Assembly: GCA_028871345.1 (NCBI GenBank)
Contig: JAGWNK010000025.1
Location: forward strand, 1 to 57,174
DNA from: Alphaproteobacteria bacterium
GTDB lineage: Bacteria > Pseudomonadota > Alphaproteobacteria > Micropepsales > Micropepsaceae
Length of the DNA stretch: 57,174 nt
Reading direction: 5' to 3'
The stretch's first letter is position 1. Every line of letters begins with the position of its first letter. Position numbers and translations under genes: made by a program. Positions 39,523 to 48,113 of the stretch are shown piece after piece. Below the pieces are notes generated by a model. It saw nothing but the letters and a program-made list of their open reading frames with translations, did not search any database and had not been told where the DNA came from.

Positions 39523-39560
39523 AGAACTGTTGTACTTTATAATATACCACAACTAGTTCT
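39523..39560. repeat. Inverted repeat downstream of the SpoA gene
   Basis: Arms at 39523-39533 and 39549-39560 are complementary except for one unpaired base, around a 15-base AT-rich centre. It follows the SpoA stop by 8 bases and lies 58 bases before the next start. It could end the SpoA transcript or serve as an operator for the sulfur genes; there is no long T-run after it. Confidence 0.45.
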
Positions 39561-39617
39561 TGCATTTTATATGACGCGACCCTATCTCTGTGTCTCCAGC
39601 AGCAAAGAGGTGCTTGG

Positions 39618-40118
39618 TTGCTTCCTATCGCTCTCAATCCCCGCCAGATACGAGCCGGGCTTGCCGGGTCCGGTGAAGGCCTGGAGCGACGCCGAGCGCT
39701 GCTCCGAGAGGCAGGGGCTGTGCCGATCGAGATACAGACCTACGCAGACGAGGAACTCCAGGGGCTGTCAGTGCTGTTCATAGCCGGGTTGGCGAGGTCG
39801 TCCGCTGAAGCGCTCGCCGCGCGGGTGAGGCTGCAAGGAGTTCTGGTCAACGTTGAAGACGTTCCGGAACTTTGCGATTTTCACGTCCCTGCAATCGTCC
39901 GTCGGGGCGCGTTGATGCTGACGGCGTCCACAGCGGGGTGTTCGCCTGGCTTGGCGCGCCGTCTGCGGGAATGGCTCTCCGACAAGTTCGGAACCGAGTG
40001 GGAAGAACGCATCGAAACCCTGCGGGATTTGCGGGAACAATGGCGCGCGCAGGGGTTGCAGCCAGACGACATATCAAATCGTACGCGAACGTTGGTCGAA
40101 AAGAAGGGTTGGTTGTGA
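39618..40118 (+). CDS. Siroheme synthase N-terminal-like protein (precorrin-2 dehydrogenase/ferrochelatase domain)
   Basis: The 166-residue protein resembles the CysG/Met8 N-domain, which oxidises precorrin-2 and inserts iron to make siroheme for sulfite reductase. It starts MLPIALNPRQIRAGLAGSGEGLERRRALLREAG, like the NAD-binding region, and has VNVEDVPELCDFHVPAIVRRGALMLTASTAGCSPGLARRLRE, typical of the family. The start is TTG at 39618 with AAGAGG seven bases upstream. Its stop overlaps the GTG of cysH by 4 bases. The dinucleotide motif is degenerate, so activity is not certain. Confidence 0.85.
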   Translation: MLPIALNPRQIRAGLAGSGEGLERRRALLREAGAVPIEIQTYADEELQGLSVLFIAGLARSSAEALAARVRLQGVLVNVEDVPELCDFHVPAIVRRGALMLTASTAGCSPGLARRLREWLSDKFGTEWEERIETLRDLREQWRAQGLQPDDISNRTRTLVEKKGWL

Positions 40119-40885
40119 GCACCGTGACGGTCATCGGGCGGCGATCTCCGCACGCATCTGATCGAGCTGCAGCTGATGCCGATCCAGTGGCGCTTTCGAA
40201 ACTGGCTGAGTTACAGGCGCGGGCCAATGCACGAGATGCGCGGGGTATCTTGGAACTGGCCTTGGTCGAGGAATTCGCAGGCAAGACTGCTCTGGTGTCG
40301 TCGTTCGGTTCGGAATCGGCCGTGCTGCTTCACTTGGCCGCGCAAATCGACCCTCATGCTCCAATCCTCTTCCTGAATACGGGAAAGCTGTTTGGCGAGA
40401 CCTTGCGTTATCGCGATCGTCTGCAGGATTTACTTGGCCTCAGTGACATTCGGTCTCTGGGGCCGCTCTCCGTTGATCGAGCAGCGCAGGATCCTGAAGG
40501 AACGCTGTGGTCGCGCGATCCCGATGCCTGCTGCAATTTCCGGAAGGTCGTACCAATGCGCCGGGCGCTAGATGGATTTGCGGCGCAGGTCACAGGTCGT
40601 AAGCGTTTCCAGACCAAGGAGCGGGCAACGATGCGGACTGTCGAGTTGTTCGAAGGCCGGTTCCGCTTCAACCCGCTCGCCGACTGGTCCCAGGAGGATC
40701 TTGGGGCCTACGTGGCGCAACACAACTTGCCGCGTCATCCGTTGGTGGACGACGGCTATCCTTCAATCGGGTGCATGCCTTGCACGCGGCGTATTGGCGC
40801 GGGCGAATCCTATCGCGACGGGCGATGGTCAGGCCTCGAGAAGGACGAATGCGGCATCCACGGCGTGGACGGCGAGGGCATTTAG
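40115..40885 (+). CDS. cysH: Phosphoadenylyl/adenylyl-sulfate reductase
   Basis: CysH reduces PAPS or APS to sulfite in assimilatory sulfate reduction. The 256-residue enzyme has the PP-loop SSFGSESAVLLHLA, iron-sulfur cysteines Cys139-Cys140 (DACC) and Cys220/Cys223 (GCMPC), and the catalytic C-terminal Cys246 (ECGIH). Four cluster cysteines suggest the [4Fe-4S] APS-type enzyme. It starts with GTG at 40115, overlapping the siroheme gene. No cysI or cysD/N lies nearby. Confidence 0.93.
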   Translation: MSTVTVIGRRSPHASDRAAADADPVALSKLAELQARANARDARGILELALVEEFAGKTALVSSFGSESAVLLHLAAQIDPHAPILFLNTGKLFGETLRYRDRLQDLLGLSDIRSLGPLSVDRAAQDPEGTLWSRDPDACCNFRKVVPMRRALDGFAAQVTGRKRFQTKERATMRTVELFEGRFRFNPLADWSQEDLGAYVAQHNLPRHPLVDDGYPSIGCMPCTRRIGAGESYRDGRWSGLEKDECGIHGVDGEGI

Positions 40886-40931
40886 AGCGATCCACGGGTA
40901 GCACACAGCGTCCCCACCGCAGGAGGCCTGC

Positions 40932-40960
40932 TTGACCTATATATTAGATATACATAAATT
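40932..40960 (+). promoter_or_regulatory. Promoter and operator of the ArsR-type regulator
   Basis: TTGACC at 40932-40937 and TAAATT at 40955-40960 are 17 bases apart. Between them the palindrome TATAT-TAG-ATATA (40940-40952) sits within the spacer. A repressor bound there would block polymerase, consistent with autoregulation. Transcription starting about 7 bases past the -10 would begin only some 5 bases before the ATG at 40972, so the message would be nearly leaderless. Confidence 0.6.
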
Positions 40961-40971
40961 ATCAATTACTG

Positions 40972-41289
40972 ATGGATAAGAAGATGGCGACATCTGGTCT
41001 CGTGGTGATGTCCCAAATGGCAGATGAGGCGGCTGGCTTGATGCGAGCGTTGTCGCACGGGGCGCGGCTTCGGGTGCTGTGCGAATTGGTTAGCGGAGAA
41101 AAGAGCGCAGGCGAACTCGTGGCGGCCTCAGGGCTCAGCCAATCGGCGCTATCCCAGCACTTGGCGCGATTGCGGTCCAGCGGCCTGGTGGCGACGCGCC
41201 GCGACGCGCGGACCATCTTCTACTCCTTGTCGGACCCGCGCGCCGAACGTGTGATCGGCCTGCTTTTCGATCTTTATTGCAGAAACTGA
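40972..41289 (+). CDS. ArsR-family regulator, BigR/SqrR-like (two redox cysteines)
   Basis: The 105-residue winged-helix protein has the ArsR recognition helix region AASGLSQSALSQHLARLRSSGLVATRRDARTIFY. It contains exactly two cysteines, Cys37 and Cys103, 66 residues apart; BigR, YgaV and SqrR sense sulfide or persulfide through two cysteines at this spacing, whereas metal-sensing ArsR types have other cysteine sets. It lies between cysH and a TauE/SafE transporter gene, fitting a sulfur-sensing repressor. The start lacks a ribosome binding site; ATG 40984 is a possible internal start. Confidence 0.88.
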   Translation: MDKKMATSGLVVMSQMADEAAGLMRALSHGARLRVLCELVSGEKSAGELVAASGLSQSALSQHLARLRSSGLVATRRDARTIFYSLSDPRAERVIGLLFDLYCRN

Positions 41290-41444
41290 ATTCGTGGACA
41301 CTTTCCACTTCTGCCCATTGAGGCCAATGCCTGCAAATTCCAATCTTTCGCGTCACATTGAAATGACCGAGGGAGTGGAGCGAGTTTGGGGATGCTGGCG
41401 GCGCCGGCGCATGTTCTGCGGCAGCAGCGCTGGAAGGCGGCGAG

Positions 41445-42227
41445 ATGATCTCAATCGCTGATCTGCTTTCGATCGGTAGCGGTGGCATAGTGGGCTTTGC
41501 CCTTGGTCTCTTGGGCGGGGGAGGATCAATTCTAGCCGTGCCGCTGCTCATCTATGTGGTTGGGTTGCGCTCCACGCACTTGGCCATCGGAACCAGCGCG
41601 TTCGCCGTCGCCGCCAGCGCGTTCGCCAACCTCGTGGCCCACACAAGGGCGGGCCACGTGAAATGGTCCTGCGCAGCCACCTTCGCGGCCTCCGGCGTCG
41701 TCGGAGCAGCAGCAGGCGCGAAGCTCGGGCAAATGGTGGATGGCAAGCAGCTCCTGTTTCTGTTCGGACTCGTGATGCTGGCCGTGGCCACGGCGATGTT
41801 CAACTCGCGCGCAGCGGACGGAAACCCTGACGTACGGATCAACGCAGAAATTGCCTGGCGCTCAGTGTTAACTGGGCTGCTCGCCGGAGCATTATCGGGG
41901 TTTTTCGGTATTGGCGGCGGCTTTCTGATCGTGCCCGCGATTATGCTGGGCAGCGGCATGATGGCGATCAATGCGGTGGGCTCCTCTCTCGTCTCGGTGG
42001 GCGCCTTCGGATTGACCACCGCGCTGTCGTATGCATTGGCTGGCATGGTGGACTGGCGGGTGGCGACCTTATTTGTCTTGGGTGGTGGCCTGGGCGGACT
42101 TCTGGGCGTGCGCCTAGCCAAACATCTGGCGGTGCAACGCGCAGTTCTGACAAGGGTCTTTGCAGGGGTGGTACTGGTTGTTGCCGGGTTTGTCTTGTGG
42201 CGCTCGATGGCGGCTTTTCTTGCCTAA
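41445..42227 (+). CDS. TauE/SafE family (sulfite exporter-like) permease
   Basis: The 260-residue membrane protein has about eight hydrophobic helices. GGGGSILAVPLLIYVVGLRSTHLAIGTSAFAV near the start and LSGFFGIGGGFLIVPAIML in the second half are the twin TauE/SafE motifs. Members export sulfite, sulfoacetate or other sulfur anions. It lies 155 bases downstream of the BigR-like regulator, so it is a probable regulatory target. Substrate is by context only. Confidence 0.9.
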   Translation: MISIADLLSIGSGGIVGFALGLLGGGGSILAVPLLIYVVGLRSTHLAIGTSAFAVAASAFANLVAHTRAGHVKWSCAATFAASGVVGAAAGAKLGQMVDGKQLLFLFGLVMLAVATAMFNSRAADGNPDVRINAEIAWRSVLTGLLAGALSGFFGIGGGFLIVPAIMLGSGMMAINAVGSSLVSVGAFGLTTALSYALAGMVDWRVATLFVLGGGLGGLLGVRLAKHLAVQRAVLTRVFAGVVLVVAGFVLWRSMAAFLA

Positions 42228-42281
42228 TTCCTGCTCTTCACAAGCTCGAACTGGTTTGCTAAACCCCGCCACCCCTGCGAT

Positions 42282-42365
42282 GCGGTCGTGGCGGAACGGT
42301 AGACGCACTAGCTTGAGGTGCTAGCGGGGCAACCCGTGGAAGTTCGAGTCTTCTCGACCGCACCA
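42282..42365 (+). tRNA. tRNA-Leu (anticodon GAG)
   Basis: The 7-base acceptor arms GCGGTCG (42282-42288) and CGACCGC (42355-42361) pair, followed by A and an encoded CCA. The anticodon stem CTAGC/GCTAG encloses TTGAGGT, giving anticodon GAG for CTC/CTT leucine codons. A long variable arm (GCGGGGCAACCCGT area) confirms class II. The T-loop is TTCGAGT. There is no sign of an integrated element on its 3' side. Confidence 0.95.
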
Positions 42366-42709
42366 GCCCTTTATGGCCTGCAGACTGCTGCTCGCCAAGC
42401 TAGCCTTGTAGGGCGATCGGCCCGTTTATGTCCAATGGGCTATGGACACGCAGAACGCTCGAATCGGCACAGAGCGGAAGTTTTACGGGCCGCCCCCCGA
42501 ATGTGATCCAGGCGTACCCATCGCATTGTCCGACCGGGGCCCGTCGTCGATTTTGTTCAGGGCAGGCCGAAAGGCGGTTAGATCGTGTGCGGCGTCACAT
42601 TGATTGTTAGGCGACAAGTGATCGATGGGCAATCTTGGTCCAACTGTCCCCGCGCAGCGTCAACTTTTGCGGCAACATGCAGTGCCGGAGATTGGTGTAG
42701 GATGACGAT
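42366..42709. other. Intergenic stretch after tRNA-Leu
   Basis: About 344 bases between tRNA-Leu and the isovaleryl-CoA dehydrogenase gene. I see no gene, terminator or attachment-site duplication that I can support. The promoter of the leucine-degradation genes is probably here but no clear consensus is visible. Confidence 0.4.
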
Positions 42710-43882
42710 ATGATCCGCAATACCTGGAACTTCCTGGACCATGGGCTTGGCGACACGGCAGATATGATCCGCGACAGCGTCCGCGGATTCGCTTCGGACC
42801 GGATTGCACCGATCGCTGACGCCGTCGACAAGTCCAACGAGTTTCCGCGTCACCTATGGCCCCAGATGGGCGCATTGGGACTGCACGGCATTACCGTCGA
42901 AGAGGAGTTCGGCGGAGCGGGCCTTGGTTATCTCGAACACGTCGTGGCCGTAGAGGAGGTCAGCCGCGCATCGGCAGCAGTCGGCCTGTCGTACGGCGCG
43001 CATTCCAATTTGTGCATCAACCAGATTCGACGTAATGGCACTGCCAATCAGAAACGGCGCTACTTGCCAAAATTGATTTCAGGCGAGCATGTCGGCGCAC
43101 TTGCGATGAGTGAGCCTGACTCGGGCTCAGATGTCGTGTCGATGAGGTTGCGTGCCGAAAAGCGTGGTGATCGCTACGTCCTCAGCGGCACCAAGATGTG
43201 GATCACGAACGGTCCGATCGCGGACACGTTGGTGATATACGCCAAAACTGATCCGGACGCGGGCCCCAAAGGCATCACCGCCTTTATCGTCGAGCGCGCG
43301 TTCAAGGGCTTCAGCACCGCGCAAAAACTTGACAAGCTCGGTATGCGCGGGTCGGACACGGGCGAATTGGTGTTCAATGACTGCGAAGTGCCCGAAGAGA
43401 ACGTCTTGGGCAGTGTAGGTTCAGGCGTGCGCGTTCTGATGAGCGGCCTTGACTACGAGCGGGCTGTCCTGGCTGCAGGCCCCCTCGGCATCATGCAGTC
43501 CTGTCTCGATGTAGTTCTTCCGTACGTGCACGACCGCAAGCAGTTCGGTGTGCCAATCGGAACATTTCAGCTGATGCAGGGCAAGATCGCGGATATGTAT
43601 GTCGCGCTGTCAGCGGCGCGCTCCTACGTTTACGCAGTTGCAAAAGCCTGTGATCAGGGCCGCAATACGCGAAAGGATGCCGCGGGAGCCATACTGTACG
43701 CGGCGGAGAAAGCCACCTGGATGGCGCTCGAGGCAATTCAATGCCTGGGCGGCAATGGCTACATCAATGACTATCCTACCGGGCGGTTGCTGCGCGATGC
43801 GAAGTTGTACGAAATCGGAGCCGGTACCAGTGAAATCCGTCGCTGGCTGATCGGGCGTGAGTTGTTCGAGGAGGCCAGCTAA
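42710..43882 (+). CDS. ivd: Isovaleryl-CoA dehydrogenase
   Basis: This FAD acyl-CoA dehydrogenase oxidises isovaleryl-CoA to 3-methylcrotonyl-CoA in leucine breakdown. The 390-residue protein has [29 protein letters not shown] and TKMWITNGP, typical of IVD, and Glu250 in [15 protein letters not shown], the position of the IVD catalytic base. C-terminal [35 protein letters not shown] is conserved. Downstream methylcrotonyl-CoA carboxylase genes support the assignment. It converges with the 43879 gene, sharing the CTAA at the stops. Confidence 0.94.
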   Translation: MIRNTWNFLDHGLGDTADMIRDSVRGFASDRIAPIADAVDKSNEFPRHLWPQMGALGLHGITVEEEFGGAGLGYLEHVVAVEEVSRASAAVGLSYGAHSNLCINQIRRNGTANQKRRYLPKLISGEHVGALAMSEPDSGSDVVSMRLRAEKRGDRYVLSGTKMWITNGPIADTLVIYAKTDPDAGPKGITAFIVERAFKGFSTAQKLDKLGMRGSDTGELVFNDCEVPEENVLGSVGSGVRVLMSGLDYERAVLAAGPLGIMQSCLDVVLPYVHDRKQFGVPIGTFQLMQGKIADMYVALSAARSYVYAVAKACDQGRNTRKDAAGAILYAAEKATWMALEAIQCLGGNGYINDYPTGRLLRDAKLYEIGAGTSEIRRWLIGRELFEEAS

Positions 43883-44682
43883 TCGCGGTAGAGCATATTC
43901 GCCTTGACCAGTGCGTCTTCGAAGATCACGCCGATCGGCTTTCGATTGCGGTGGCCAGGGAACACCACGAACCCGCGAAAGAGTCCTTCGGAAAGGCGCT
44001 TGAGTGCATCGGTGATGAGTGTTTTGTCGGAGATGGTCTCGTATACGGACAGCCCGCCGATTTCACGCAACTGGACGCTTTTGCTCGGCGGATCGGACAA
44101 TACATCGATGATGTACTTGGTAATCTTGCCCTCGCCCTGCGCCCCAACCATCTGCGTGCGGGCGTAGTAGGCGGGAATGTAACCCACGAATTCATCATGC
44201 TCGTTGACCAAAAGGACATGCAGGAAGTTCGCGAAGCCCGAGAGGTTTTTGAACAATTCTGCAAGGAGCAGGGGGTTGAAAATCGCCTTGCCCGATGCCT
44301 TCTTAATCGTCAGAACAACGTCCTTGCTGGCGTAAGATGTCGGATGCCGACAGATATCGAGTTCACGAATCATGGTGTCGGGCTTGACAACAAGGCGCAC
44401 GCCGCTTCTTGGAAAATGGAGGTAGTCCGCTACGGAGAGGTCCGCGATGCGTCGCCAGGGCTTCGGGTGCCTCGGCTCTGGCCGGTTCAGCACAACAAAG
44501 GTCATAAGGGCTATGGAGGAGCCGAAGGCGACGCCCCCTGCCAGCACCATAATCGCCGTTGGACTGATCGTGATGCCTGCATAGGGGGCTGTGACGTAGG
44601 CACCCCACAAAAGGAGGCCCGCCCCCAACCCGACAGCGCCGGAAATCGCGGCCTTCTCCATTTCCCCGACGAACCCCCGCAC
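43879..44682 (-). CDS. Membrane protein of unknown function (two TM helices + soluble domain)
   Basis: I recognise no named family. The 267-residue product has two hydrophobic helices (about 12-35 and 43-65), then a soluble part containing two stretches that resemble CBS-type folds: [22 protein letters not shown] and [29 protein letters not shown]. The style is like CBS (nucleotide-sensing) domains but the match is partial. Start GTG at 44682 or ATG at 44661. It diverges from the thiolase gene across a 112-base region with an inverted repeat. Confidence 0.7.
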   Translation of the reverse strand: MRGFVGEMEKAAISGAVGLGAGLLLWGAYVTAPYAGITISPTAIMVLAGGVAFGSSIALMTFVVLNRPEPRHPKPWRRIADLSVADYLHFPRSGVRLVVKPDTMIRELDICRHPTSYASKDVVLTIKKASGKAIFNPLLLAELFKNLSGFANFLHVLLVNEHDEFVGYIPAYYARTQMVGAQGEGKITKYIIDVLSDPPSKSVQLREIGGLSVYETISDKTLITDALKRLSEGLFRGFVVFPGHRNRKPIGVIFEDALVKANMLYRD

Positions 44683-44733
44683 CGGATAGCCCTAATACGA
44701 GATTAATGATAACTCAGGCGCGGTTCGGGGGCA

Positions 44734-44759
44734 AAGCGGTTGGTTATCAACAACCGTTT
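44734..44759. promoter_or_regulatory. Operator-like inverted repeat between divergent genes
   Basis: Arms 44734-44742 (AAGCGGTTG) and 44751-44759 (CAACCGTTT) are complementary with a single G-T, around an 8-base spacer (GTTATCAA). The position, 36 bases before the thiolase start and about 50 bases from the divergent membrane gene, suggests a binding site for a dimeric regulator. Confidence 0.5.
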
Positions 44760-44794
44760 AGTAAACAAGGCACAAGAGGAAAGAAGACCATCCA

Positions 44795-45976
44795 ATGCCT
44801 GTATTCGAAACGGTGATTCTTTCGGCTATGCGCACGCCTATGGGCAGCTTTCAGGGAGAACTGGCGACTCTGACGGCGCCGGAGCTCGGATCGGCGGCGA
44901 TCGCTGCGGCGGTTGGACACGCCGGCATCTACCCCAAAGATGTACACGAGACGACGATGGGCTGCGTGCTACCGGCTGGCGTTGGCCAGGCGCCGGCGCG
45001 GCAGGCGGCACGGGCCGCCGGTGTTCCAGACGCGGCGCCCGCCACGACCGTGAACAAAGTGTGCGGCTCAGGCATGAAAGCTGTCATGATTGCCGCCGAT
45101 CAGCTGGCACTCGGGCGCACGGAAATCGCCGTAGCGGGCGGCATGGAAAGTATGTCCAACGCGCCTTATCTCCTTTCGAAGGCGCGTGGTGGTTACCGGT
45201 TGGGCCACGGCGAACTGAAGGACCACATGTTCTTGGACGGTCTTGAGGATGCGTATGAGCACCGCCTGATGGGGACCTATGCCGAAGATGCTGCGCGGCA
45301 CTATCAGCTGACGCGAGAAGCGCAGGACTCTTATGCGGCGGAGTCCTTAGTGCGTGCCAAGCGGGCGCAGACAGATGGGGCGTTCGCCGCTGAGATTGTG
45401 CCCGTGAAGGTGGTGTCGAAAGGCGGGACGGTCGAGGTGACCCAGGATGAGCAGCCGCGAAAGGCCGATCCGGCAAAGATTCCAACTCTGAAACCTGCAT
45501 TTGCCAAGGATGGCACCGTAACGGCAGCGAATTCCTCATCAATCTCGGATGGCGCAGCGGCTCTCGTGTTGGCCCGCTCGGACGTCGCGGAAAAACGGGG
45601 ACTGGTGCCGATGGCGCGAATCGTTGCACAGGCCAGCTTTGCTCAAGAGCCACGCTGGTTCACCACAGCGCCCGTGGGGGCCATCGCCAAGGTCCTGACT
45701 TTGGCGCAATGGCGCGCATCCGATGTAGATCTGTTTGAGATCAACGAGGCATTCGCCAATGTGGCGATGATCGCCATGCGCGATCTGCGGTTGCCACACG
45801 AAAAGGTGAACGTGAACGGTGGTGCTTGCGCCCTGGGTCATCCCATCGGATGTTCTGGTGCGCGGGTTGTAGCGACGCTGGTGCACGCCCTCCGGCGCCG
45901 GGGATTGAAGCGTGGCGTGGCCTCGCTATGCATTGGCGGCGGAGAGGCTACGGCACTCGCGGTGGAGATGTTTTGA
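44795..45976 (+). CDS. Acetyl-CoA C-acetyltransferase (thiolase)
   Basis: Thiolase converts acetoacetyl-CoA to two acetyl-CoA, or the reverse. The 393-residue enzyme has active-site Cys90 (NKVCGSGMK), His349 (ALGHPIGCSG) and Cys379 (SLCIGGG), aligned with the Zoogloea enzyme. ATG at 44795 follows AGAGGAAAG. Between the leucine-degradation genes it may process the acetoacetate from HMG-CoA cleavage, or serve PHB synthesis. Its stop overlaps the start of the next small gene. Confidence 0.93.
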   Translation: MPVFETVILSAMRTPMGSFQGELATLTAPELGSAAIAAAVGHAGIYPKDVHETTMGCVLPAGVGQAPARQAARAAGVPDAAPATTVNKVCGSGMKAVMIAADQLALGRTEIAVAGGMESMSNAPYLLSKARGGYRLGHGELKDHMFLDGLEDAYEHRLMGTYAEDAARHYQLTREAQDSYAAESLVRAKRAQTDGAFAAEIVPVKVVSKGGTVEVTQDEQPRKADPAKIPTLKPAFAKDGTVTAANSSSISDGAAALVLARSDVAEKRGLVPMARIVAQASFAQEPRWFTTAPVGAIAKVLTLAQWRASDVDLFEINEAFANVAMIAMRDLRLPHEKVNVNGGACALGHPIGCSGARVVATLVHALRRRGLKRGVASLCIGGGEATALAVEMF

Positions 45977-46203
45977 TGCGGACAAAGAAGGACTTCCTGG
46001 TTTCCTATGACTTCGGCAAGGCCGGTCTGTGGGGCCTCATTAGGGCACGGTCGGCGGACGAGATCGCGACCAAGTACCCAGAACTCGAGATCGTGAAGGA
46101 GGCCCCACCATTCCTCGACATGGCGGCCGCGGCCCATGTCACGTTCGACATCGACGCCGAGCCTGAAGGTTGGCTGGCCGAAATGGTCAAGGAGAGGAAG
46201 TAG
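45976..46203 (+). CDS. Small conserved-looking protein between thiolase and MCC beta
   Basis: A 75-residue soluble protein; I recognise no family. It begins MRTKKDFLVSYDFGKAGLWG, is rich in Ala and acidic residues and has no membrane segment. Its ATG shares the final A of the thiolase TGA, so translation is coupled, and it ends 3 bases before the MCC beta GTG. Such tight packing points to a real gene with a role in the pathway. A longer frame from 45826 lies over the thiolase and is not supported. Confidence 0.8.
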   Translation: MRTKKDFLVSYDFGKAGLWGLIRARSADEIATKYPELEIVKEAPPFLDMAAAAHVTFDIDAEPEGWLAEMVKERK

Positions 46204-46206
46204 GGC

Positions 46207-47814
46207 GTGAGCGTCCTAAAGTCTTCCATCTCAACGTCCGACTCCGGGTACAAGGCCAACGCCGCCGCCATGGTTACCCTGGTGGACGAGTTGAAGGCGC
46301 GGATGTTGACCGCGGCGCAGGGTGGCGATGACCGCTCGCGCAAGCGCCACACCGAGCGCGGTAAGTTGCCGCCGCGCAACCGCGTCGAGCGGCTGCTGGA
46401 TCCAGGGTCGCCGTTTCTTGAATTATCACCGCTTGCGGCCTACGGCATGTATGGCGGAGACATTCACGGCGCCAGCATGATCGCTGGCATCGGGCGCGTG
46501 GAGGAGCGCGAATGTGTGATTGTCTGCAACGATGCGACAATCAAGGGCGGCACCTATTATCCGATGACCGTCAAGAAGCATCTTAGGGCCCAAGAAATTG
46601 CACGCCAGAACCGGCTGCCTTGCATCTATCTGGTCGACTCCGGTGGCGGCCATCTACCCAGCCAAGCCGACATTTTCCCCGACCGCGAGCACTTTGGACG
46701 CATCTTTTACAACCAGGCGACCATGTCGGCATCTGGCATCCCGCAGATCGCAGCCGTGATGGGCTCGTGTACAGCAGGCGGTGCGTATGTGCCGGCCATG
46801 TCGGACGAGTGCGTGATCGTCAAAGGACAGGGCACGATCTTCTTGGGCGGTCCACCTCTAGTGAAGGCCGCGACCGGTGAAGTCGTGACGGCCGAGGAGT
46901 TGGGCGGCGCGAACGTGCATACGCGCCAATCCGGCGTGGCCGATCATTATGCCAAGGATGACACTCACGCGCTTGCGATTGTACGAAGGATAGTGGCCAC
47001 GTTGAATGTGGCGAAGCGACCCGATGTATCGCTAGCGCCACCACGATTGCCTGCATTCGATCCCGCCGAGCTCAACGGCATCGTGCCGCTATCGCTCGCC
47101 ACTCAGTACGATGTACGTGAGGTCATTGCCAGACTGGTAGACGCATCGGAATTCGACGAGTTCAAGAAGCTATACGGCACAACTATTGTCACGGGGTTTG
47201 CGCGGCTAGAAGGCATGCCGATCGGCATCGTCGCCAACAATGGCATACTTTTCTCCGAATCGGCGCTGAAGGCGACGCATTTCATCGAACTGTGCTGCCA
47301 GCGCCGTATTCCGCTGCTATTCCTGCAGAACATTGCTGGTTTCATGGTTGGGAGAAAATACGAGGCCGGCGGCATCGCCAAGGACGGAGCCAAGATGGTA
47401 ACGGCTGTGGCCTGCGCCCGGGTGCCAAAGCTCACGCTGATCATCGGCGGAAGCTATGGTGCGGGCAACTACGGCATGTGTGGGCGAGCCTACGGTCCGC
47501 GTTTCTTGTTCACTTGGCCAAATTCGCGAATTTCAATTATGGGCGGTGAACAAGCGGCGAGCGTACTTGCGACGGTGAAGCGCGATAACCTGGAAACGCG
47601 CGGCGAATCATGGTCTGCGGCGGCGGAGGAGGCGTTCAAGACCCCGATCCGCGCCCAATATGAAACTGAAGGCAACCCCTATTACGCCACCGCACGATTG
47701 TGGGATGACGGTATTATTGCACCGGCCGACACGCGCCGCGTCCTCGGCCTGGCATTGTCGGTGTGTCTCAATGCACCGGTTGCGGAGAGCAAGTTCGGCG
47801 TGTTCAGAACCTAA
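46207..47814 (+). CDS. mccB: Methylcrotonyl-CoA carboxylase beta subunit
   Basis: The carboxyltransferase of 3-methylcrotonyl-CoA carboxylase, acting in leucine degradation. The 535-residue protein shows [54 protein letters not shown] and [20 protein letters not shown], which separate MCC beta from PCC beta. GTG at 46207 follows AGGAAG at good spacing. The alpha subunit lies 1.2 kb downstream, behind three small membrane-protein genes. Confidence 0.94.
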   Translation: MSVLKSSISTSDSGYKANAAAMVTLVDELKARMLTAAQGGDDRSRKRHTERGKLPPRNRVERLLDPGSPFLELSPLAAYGMYGGDIHGASMIAGIGRVEERECVIVCNDATIKGGTYYPMTVKKHLRAQEIARQNRLPCIYLVDSGGGHLPSQADIFPDREHFGRIFYNQATMSASGIPQIAAVMGSCTAGGAYVPAMSDECVIVKGQGTIFLGGPPLVKAATGEVVTAEELGGANVHTRQSGVADHYAKDDTHALAIVRRIVATLNVAKRPDVSLAPPRLPAFDPAELNGIVPLSLATQYDVREVIARLVDASEFDEFKKLYGTTIVTGFARLEGMPIGIVANNGILFSESALKATHFIELCCQRRIPLLFLQNIAGFMVGRKYEAGGIAKDGAKMVTAVACARVPKLTLIIGGSYGAGNYGMCGRAYGPRFLFTWPNSRISIMGGEQAASVLATVKRDNLETRGESWSAAAEEAFKTPIRAQYETEGNPYYATARLWDDGIIAPADTRRVLGLALSVCLNAPVAESKFGVFRT

Positions 47815-47994
47815 ATGTCCGATCCCTATCCGCCCTCGCGCACCCGCATCTACGTGAACCCGCCTCCGCTGTTGCGAGCGATCGGCTGTACGGGCTGTAG
47901 TCTAGGCTGCCTCAGCTTGGCGTTGCTGGTATTTGTTATCGGCGGCATCATTGGTGTGCTTGTCTTTGGTTGGAAGACCCTGATCGGTTACTAG
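47815..47994 (+). CDS. Small single-span membrane protein (59 aa)
   Basis: A 59-residue open frame starting ATG at 47815, directly abutting the mccB stop, and ending TAG at 47992-47994. It has a Pro-rich start (SDPYPPSRTRIYVNPPP), three cysteines in a GCTGCSLGC cluster, and one hydrophobic helix of about 20 residues (SLALLVFVIGGIIGVLVFGW). The zero-base spacing to mccB suggests coupled translation. I recognise no family. It is easily missed because it is below common length cut-offs. Confidence 0.75.
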   Translation: MSDPYPPSRTRIYVNPPPLLRAIGCTGCSLGCLSLALLVFVIGGIIGVLVFGWKTLIGY

Positions 47995-48113
47995 GTGTTG
48001 TGTCAAGCAGTTCAGGATCATCCAAATCACAGAAATCCATGGTCGAAGTGCATCAATTCTGAGATAGAATTCCCTCATGGTTATCGGTCATTAACCTGCC
48101 CACGGGGGATTCC

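Noticed and set aside
39530..39543. TATAAT-like hexamer as a promoter for the siroheme/cysH genes
   Set aside because: No acceptable -35 is found 16-18 bases upstream, and it is the centre of an inverted repeat.
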